Positions 32,816 to 36,575 of a stretch of DNA of 36,575 nucleotides are shown one piece after another (positions within the stretch are counted from its first letter, which is position 1; each line of letters opens with the position of its first letter). Source of the stretch: an uncultured Rhizobiaceae group bacterium. GTDB lineage: Bacteria; Pseudomonadota; Alphaproteobacteria; Rhizobiales; Rhizobiaceae. The notes beneath the pieces were generated by a model, which ran no database searches, had not been told where the DNA came from, and saw nothing but the letters and a program-made list of their open reading frames with translations. The stretch lies in NCBI GenBank assembly GCA_938044775.1, contig CALIOE010000099.1:1-36575 (forward strand). The letters are read 5' to 3'. Made by a program: the position numbers and the translations under genes.

Positions 32816-34411
32816 TCACTCATCAAACCACGTTTGATCGAATGAGCCATAGGCGCCGAAGCCCGAGGCGTCATGACCTTTGAGCTTCGAATTGAACACG
32901 GTCAGAAACTTCATCTCATGCAGGTTCACGACCGGCATATCGTTTGCAAGAATTTCCTGAATCTCCTTGTACATCGCGCCGCGTTTGCCGGCATCTGGCT
33001 CTTTTGCACCCGACTCCAAAAGGGCGTCCAGTTTGGGATTGCTGTAGCGCGAGGAATTCACAAAGTGTGTTCCCTGTCTGATCTGATCGGTACCGTAATG
33101 GCGATGGACGCCGAGAACCGGATCAGGCAACTGGTAGAAATAATTCACATTCATGCTGAAATCGTAGTTCGCATAAACGCGCTTCAACCAGGTCGGAACG
33201 TCTTCGTAACGCAGATCAAGCTGAATACCGATATCTCCCAAAGCCTGTTTCATATACTCGCCCGCACGGCGCCAGTCTTCCCCGTATGGAATGAGATCAA
33301 GCGTTGCCTTGGCCCGCACGCCGTTAGCGTCCGGTTTGATGCCCGCGTCATCCAGCACTTTCTTAGCTGCTTCCAGGTCGGGCTTACCGGGATAGTTGGG
33401 CATTCCCTCTGCGTAGAGGCCGGTCGCAGCATAACTGCTCGACAAAGCGCTGGTGGCCGGTTTGCCGTATCCGAACCAGATATTGTCGATCAGGAACTGC
33501 CGATCCAGCGTCAGCGAAATCGCTTGGCGGATAGCCGGGCTGTCGAACGGTGGCTTCGTCGTATTGAACTCAATCAATGAGACTGGATTGATCATCGCAT
33601 ATCCATCCGTCGTAACACCGATGGAGTCGAGTTCACGCAGCCGAACAACATCGACGTTGGGAATGGCGCCGTAGGCTCCGTAGTGGACTTCACCCTTCTC
33701 CATCGCCGCGGTACGAGTGGAAGCATCAGGGATAAACCGTCCGACAATCCGATCAAGGTAGGGCAAGCCCTCCTTCCAGTAATCCTCGTTTTTGTCCAAC
33801 CGAATGTATTGGCCCTTTTTCCATTCAACGAACTTAAATGGACCGGTTCCGACGGGTTTGTTGGCGATGCTGGCGCTTTTCAGGTCCTGTCCGTCCAACA
33901 GATGCTTGGGCACGATCGGAGATTCGTAGGACCCAAACGAGCGCATCATATAGGGCGCGGGGTTCGCGAGTTTGAATATGGCTGTGCTTTCGTCCGGTGT
34001 TTCGATCTCCATCACCTCTTTGAAGGAGTTCGGCCCCCGCGGATGGATTTTTTTCAGCACATTCATAATGGTGAACTGCACATCCGCTGAGGTAAATGGC
34101 TTGCCGTCATGCCATTTCACTCCCTTGCGGAGATTGAAAGTAACGGTTTTCCCATCGTCACTGACGGTCCAGCTCTCAGCGAGAGAAGGCACCGCTTTCA
34201 GATCCTTGTCGTAGTCCAAAAGGCCGTCATAAACCTTTGGGGCCATAAGCCCTATCGGACCGGACGTGGATTGGTAAGACGCCAACGATGGCGGCTCCGG
34301 CTGCACCAACATCACCAGTGTTCCGCCGGCTTTTTGTGCATGCGCCGACAAGCCCGCCAATGCAACAAAGACAATGCCCAATGCAATGCCCATCCAGTTT
34401 CGAATTCTCAT
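32816..34411 (-). CDS. Dipeptide/oligopeptide-type ABC importer binding protein
   Basis: A 531-residue family 5 (SBP_bac_5) periplasmic protein. Start at 34411 with GGGAGGAAA upstream gives the signal peptide MRIRNWMGIALGIVFVALAG ending in AHA, then QKAGGTLVMLVQPEP. Family landmarks: VPSLAESWTVSDDGKTVTFN, LRKGVKWHDGKPFTSADVQF, PVGTGPFKFVEWKKGQYIRL, and IRQAISLTLDRQFLIDN in the second lobe. These proteins bind peptides, nickel, opines, glutathione or sugars; an amide-bearing ligand is suggested only by the acetamidase at the end of the locus. First gene of the importer operon. Confidence 0.92.
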   Translation of the reverse strand: MRIRNWMGIALGIVFVALAGLSAHAQKAGGTLVMLVQPEPPSLASYQSTSGPIGLMAPKVYDGLLDYDKDLKAVPSLAESWTVSDDGKTVTFNLRKGVKWHDGKPFTSADVQFTIMNVLKKIHPRGPNSFKEVMEIETPDESTAIFKLANPAPYMMRSFGSYESPIVPKHLLDGQDLKSASIANKPVGTGPFKFVEWKKGQYIRLDKNEDYWKEGLPYLDRIVGRFIPDASTRTAAMEKGEVHYGAYGAIPNVDVVRLRELDSIGVTTDGYAMINPVSLIEFNTTKPPFDSPAIRQAISLTLDRQFLIDNIWFGYGKPATSALSSSYAATGLYAEGMPNYPGKPDLEAAKKVLDDAGIKPDANGVRAKATLDLIPYGEDWRRAGEYMKQALGDIGIQLDLRYEDVPTWLKRVYANYDFSMNVNYFYQLPDPVLGVHRHYGTDQIRQGTHFVNSSRYSNPKLDALLESGAKEPDAGKRGAMYKEIQEILANDMPVVNLHEMKFLTVFNSKLKGHDASGFGAYGSFDQTWFDE

Positions 34412-34926
34412 GGTATTTTCCTCCCAGTTCTCGCTGCAAATGCTGCACAAACAATTCTATGCAATCGGGGCGACAGCGAACTTGAACCGGGGGAAGACTG
34501 GCAGGTATGGAGACTTGACTCAACCCTGCGGCGAACCGGCATCAGGATATCAACATAGCGCCCGCGCAAACTCGCGGAAGTCGTTTGACTACGGTTCGGG
34601 CTCTTCTATTGCCGAGAATTGGCCACCGCGTGGTACTGCGGTTCACCGCTGGGTATCGTCGATGCGCCCGGGATAAATCCAGGTAGTCAGCTTAACATCC
34701 CTGCGGAAAACAACGCACAACCGCCGAGCGCTCCCTCCCGGTATTCCGCTGCTGCAAAATGCGCGCCCGGTCTGCACACCAGGGCAGGGTCAGTGGCAAG
34801 TCTGAAGCAGACGGGTGCGCCAGGATCGCGTTGCGCGCCGGTCAGCGCAAAAGGGAAACAGGCATTGACATGATACATGTATATGCATATAGATGAATCA
34901 CCTGGAAAATTCGAAGTTTGGCAGTC
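34412..34926. other. Long divergent intergenic region (importer / marR)
   Basis: 515 bases between the minus-strand importer operon and plus-strand marR. The right end holds the marR promoter and operator (34865-34893). The rest contains open frames without ribosome sites or recognisable content; the importer promoter must lie in the left part but no clear -35/-10 pair was picked out. Confidence 0.5.
34865..34893 (+). promoter_or_regulatory. marR promoter with operator in the spacer
   Basis: TTGACA (34865-34870), 17-base spacer, TATAGA (34888-34893). The spacer contains ATACATGTAT and ATATGCATAT, two overlapping 10-bp palindromes (34873-34882 and 34881-34890), an AT-rich design usual for MarR sites. 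Binding here would block polymerase. Confidence 0.65.
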
Positions 34927-35334
34927 ATGGAATTCGAGTGTGTCGCGCAAAACCTGAGGCGTGCTTCCCGTTTGATCTCAAGGCGCTATGAAGAAGCGCT
35001 GCGCCCGATGAATCTGACATCGAGTCAATTCACCATTCTTCAGTCTTTGAGCCACCGTGACGGCCTGCCATATGGAAAGATGTCCTCGATCCTTGGTTTT
35101 GAGCAGACAACCCTGTCCCGCTTGTTGAGGCCGTTGGAGAAACGAGGCCTTCTCGTAGTCAGGCCGGATCCTGAAGACCGTCGCAGTCGAACAGTTTCGA
35201 TCACCAAGGCAGGTCAGAACCACTTCGACCAGGCCAGGATTCTTTGGCAGTTTGAACACGACAAAAGCGTCGCCCGCATGACTGCCAGGGAGTGGTCGGC
35301 CGTCAAAAGCGCCCTCTTAAAGCTCTCACAATAA
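34927..35334 (+). CDS. MarR-family transcriptional regulator
   Basis: A 135-residue regulator with the winged helix intact: ALRPMNLTSSQFTILQSLS, LPYGKMSSILGFEQTTLSRL, LRPLEKRGLLVVRPDPEDRRSRTVSIT (the D-RR-wing), then a C-terminal dimer helix. The ATG at 34927 is used; a TTG three codons earlier is possible. Its promoter carries ATGTATATGCAT and the same 12 bases recur before the following membrane-protein gene, so it likely controls both. MarR proteins usually respond to phenolic or oxidising compounds. Confidence 0.88.
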   Translation: MEFECVAQNLRRASRLISRRYEEALRPMNLTSSQFTILQSLSHRDGLPYGKMSSILGFEQTTLSRLLRPLEKRGLLVVRPDPEDRRSRTVSITKAGQNHFDQARILWQFEHDKSVARMTAREWSAVKSALLKLSQ

Positions 35335-35381
35335 GTTTGGGCCGATCATGACGCCGCAAGCTCCAATCCGGACTCAATTAT

Positions 35382-35393
35382 ATGTATATGCAT
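35382..35393 (+). promoter_or_regulatory. Second copy of the MarR-site motif
   Basis: ATGTATATGCAT, identical to 34877-34888, in TTATATGTATATGCATGAA just before the AAAGGA ribosome site of the gene at 35407. Could be an operator or act as a roadblock to read-through from marR. Confidence 0.55.
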
Positions 35394-35406
35394 GAAAGGA
35401 AATGCC

Positions 35407-36126
35407 ATGTCGACTGCTTTTAATCTCATTGTTGTCTATGCAACCGTTTTCGGGGCTGCCGGTATCGTACTTCACGTGTTTATTGGCCTGTTGCGCGATG
35501 CCGCTCAGTCCTTGGGTCAAGATGCGGTTTCGCTGGCGAACCGGATATCAACTGGTCTGCTCGTGTGGGCTTTTCTGGCATTGCTCTATGCACTGGTGGT
35601 GGGGCTGAATTTCGTCAGCGTCATTCCCATGCTGGCAATACCGCTCACAATCGGGACGTTGTTGATGTTCACGCCCACGGCGTCGCAGATACTGTCAGCA
35701 ATCTCCCTGCACAAACTGATTGCTCTTGGATTCTATCGCATTGCGGGTGCCATATTCCTCTACGGATACTATGTGACCGGAAACTTGAGCCGCGGCTTTG
35801 CTCTGAACGCAGGGTGGGGTGACGTTCTGACGGGCGTTCTTGCTCTCCCCGTCGCATTCATGGTCTGGAAGAAGTTGCCGGGAGCCGGAAGCGCGATAGT
35901 TGTGTGGTGCGCAATTGGGATCAGTGACCTCATATTGGCGCCCGTGTCTGCCAACATATATGGTATGCAGGGATTGGTGGACTTTCCGCTCAACCTTATT
36001 CCTCTGTTTCTTGGACCACCGCTTGGCATTCTGCTCCACCTGGCGACGTTACGAGCTGCATGGCTACAGAAAAACCGGTTAGCACCGAGAGAATTGAGAA
36101 CCTCAGGCAAGCGGGTCGCAAGCTGA
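35407..36126 (+). CDS. Multi-pass membrane protein of unknown function
   Basis: A 239-residue inner-membrane protein with about seven hydrophobic segments, e.g. LIVVYATVFGAAGIVLHVFI, SVIPMLAIPLTIGTLLMFTP, IAGAIFLYGYYVTGNLSRGF, and a final PLFLGPPLGILLHLATLRAA. The GDVLTGVLALPVAF and WCAIGISDLILAPV parts resemble a widespread group of uncharacterised membrane proteins, recalled by pattern only. Start at 35407 (MSTAFNL) has AAAGGA upstream; the ATG at 35392 lies inside the MarR-site motif. Probably under the adjacent MarR regulator, 72 bases after it; a transport or stress role is possible but not shown. Confidence 0.75.
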   Translation: MSTAFNLIVVYATVFGAAGIVLHVFIGLLRDAAQSLGQDAVSLANRISTGLLVWAFLALLYALVVGLNFVSVIPMLAIPLTIGTLLMFTPTASQILSAISLHKLIALGFYRIAGAIFLYGYYVTGNLSRGFALNAGWGDVLTGVLALPVAFMVWKKLPGAGSAIVVWCAIGISDLILAPVSANIYGMQGLVDFPLNLIPLFLGPPLGILLHLATLRAAWLQKNRLAPRELRTSGKRVAS

Positions 36127-36473
36127 TAAAGAATCAATGTCCGCGATATGAGGCGTGGAAGAGATTGTGCGTCGAGCATCGGTCATTGGAGTGGTCATCC
36201 TGGCGGTGACCATTCAAACTATTTCCTCATCATACCTGCGACGCGTACTGCCTGCGACAAGGTCTGGGCTCCGGCAAAGTCCGCTGCCGTATCGTGTACA
36301 CGGGCTGCTTCCAAGGCGTTTATGAAGTCCGAGGAGGTGACGCTGGAGAAGCCTCAAAGGCGCTTATCCACCGATCACTCGAAAGGTCGGTTCTGCGACA
36401 GCACTCGGGAACGAAATGAACTAGAAACTTACCCAGTAGTGAGCGCTGATGCCCCTCGGCGCTGACAGTAGCG
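36127..36473. other. Region before the terminator, no confident gene
   Basis: 347 bases between the membrane protein and a strong terminator. A 105-codon frame (36148-36465) ends 9 bases before the hairpin but has no ribosome site and odd composition. Another short frame from a GTG at 36155 would encode a small protein with one hydrophobic segment (VIGVVILAVTIQTI). Neither is convincing. An untranslated RNA ending at the terminator is an alternative. Confidence 0.35.
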
Positions 36474-36505
36474 GGCAGCGGAATCTCCAGTTCCGCTGCC
36501 TTTTT
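36474..36505 (+). terminator. Rho-independent terminator
   Basis: GGCAGCGGAA (36474-36483) pairs perfectly with TTCCGCTGCC (36491-36500) around a 7-nt loop, followed by TTTTT and CTC. A 10-bp GC-rich stem with a T-run is a strong intrinsic terminator for plus-strand transcripts. Confidence 0.85.
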
Positions 36506-36575
36506 CTCTGCAGGTCTTTGTGGCAGATGATTCTGTGGGCACGATGCCTATGATGGCTGCCGGCAAACTCGCCTC

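Noticed and set aside
32873..33580. 235-codon plus-strand frame
   Set aside because: Antisense shadow of the peptide-binding protein gene; no ribosome site or family signature.
36148..36465. 105-codon plus-strand frame before the terminator
   Set aside because: Lacks a ribosome site, is rich in Arg/Ser/Thr/Ala with no structure-like pattern, and overlaps a competing short frame; kept as a possibility only.
1..36575. CRISPR arrays, insertion sequences, tRNA or rRNA genes
   Set aside because: No regularly spaced repeats, transposase motifs, terminal inverted repeats or cloverleaf-like segments were seen on reading through the window.

Overview
The window looks like an accessory catabolic region from a moderately GC-rich alphaproteobacterium, probably of the Rhizobiales/Rhodobacterales type. 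This rests on style rather than a marker gene: there is no rRNA, tRNA or core housekeeping gene. The pointers are a TRAP-TAXI uptake system, several ABC importers, LacI/GntR/LysR/TetR/MarR regulators each beside a small catabolic operon, and many ATGA stop-start overlaps. No mobile element or CRISPR array was seen.

Layout. (1) 1-2072, plus strand: the 3' half of a hydroxyquinol-type intradiol dioxygenase followed by both subunits of a CoA-transferase, i.e. the lower hydroxyquinol/3-oxoadipate route. (2) 2287-4283: a secreted NHL-repeat beta-propeller, a secreted orphan and a small orphan. (3) 4570-12507: a purine-type locus. On the minus strand a LacI regulator (probably starting at a CTG codon), a periplasmic binding protein, two permeases, an ATPase and adenine deaminase form one tightly packed operon. 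A purine-type amidohydrolase diverges from it, and a LacI-style palindrome lies between them. (4) 12633-13952: an acetyl-CoA hydrolase/4-hydroxybutyrate CoA-transferase family enzyme. (5) 14251-23098: the most interesting block. It holds an isochorismatase-type amidase, two SDR dehydrogenases, a flavin monooxygenase, a HutC-type GntR regulator, an isocitrate-lyase/PEP-mutase family lyase, a maleate-isomerase/arylmalonate-decarboxylase-like protein and a TAXI-TRAP importer. Two divergent promoter regions carry the same palindrome (core ATTTGTCC-GGACAAAT). One is a perfect 32-bp palindrome whose outer ends are themselves -35 hexamers. This suggests one GntR controls the whole route.

(6) 23255-24514: a LysR regulator divergent from a small membrane protein. 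(7) 24836-27736: a TetR regulator divergent from an operon for a secreted isochorismatase-family hydrolase, an NTF2-like/DUF1348 protein and a secreted YHS-domain protein, with three TetR-type sites in between. (8) 28177-34411: a dipeptide/oligopeptide-type ABC importer with a fused double ATPase, followed by an acetamidase/formamidase. (9) 34927-36126: a MarR regulator and a multi-pass membrane protein, each preceded by the same ATGTATATGCAT motif. A strong terminator lies near the right edge.

Taken together these are self-contained uptake-plus-degradation modules (aromatic, purine, amide/peptide and one unidentified organic acid or N-containing aromatic), each with a local regulator. Three strong hairpins sit between cistrons, two of them exactly between a binding-protein gene and its permease gene.
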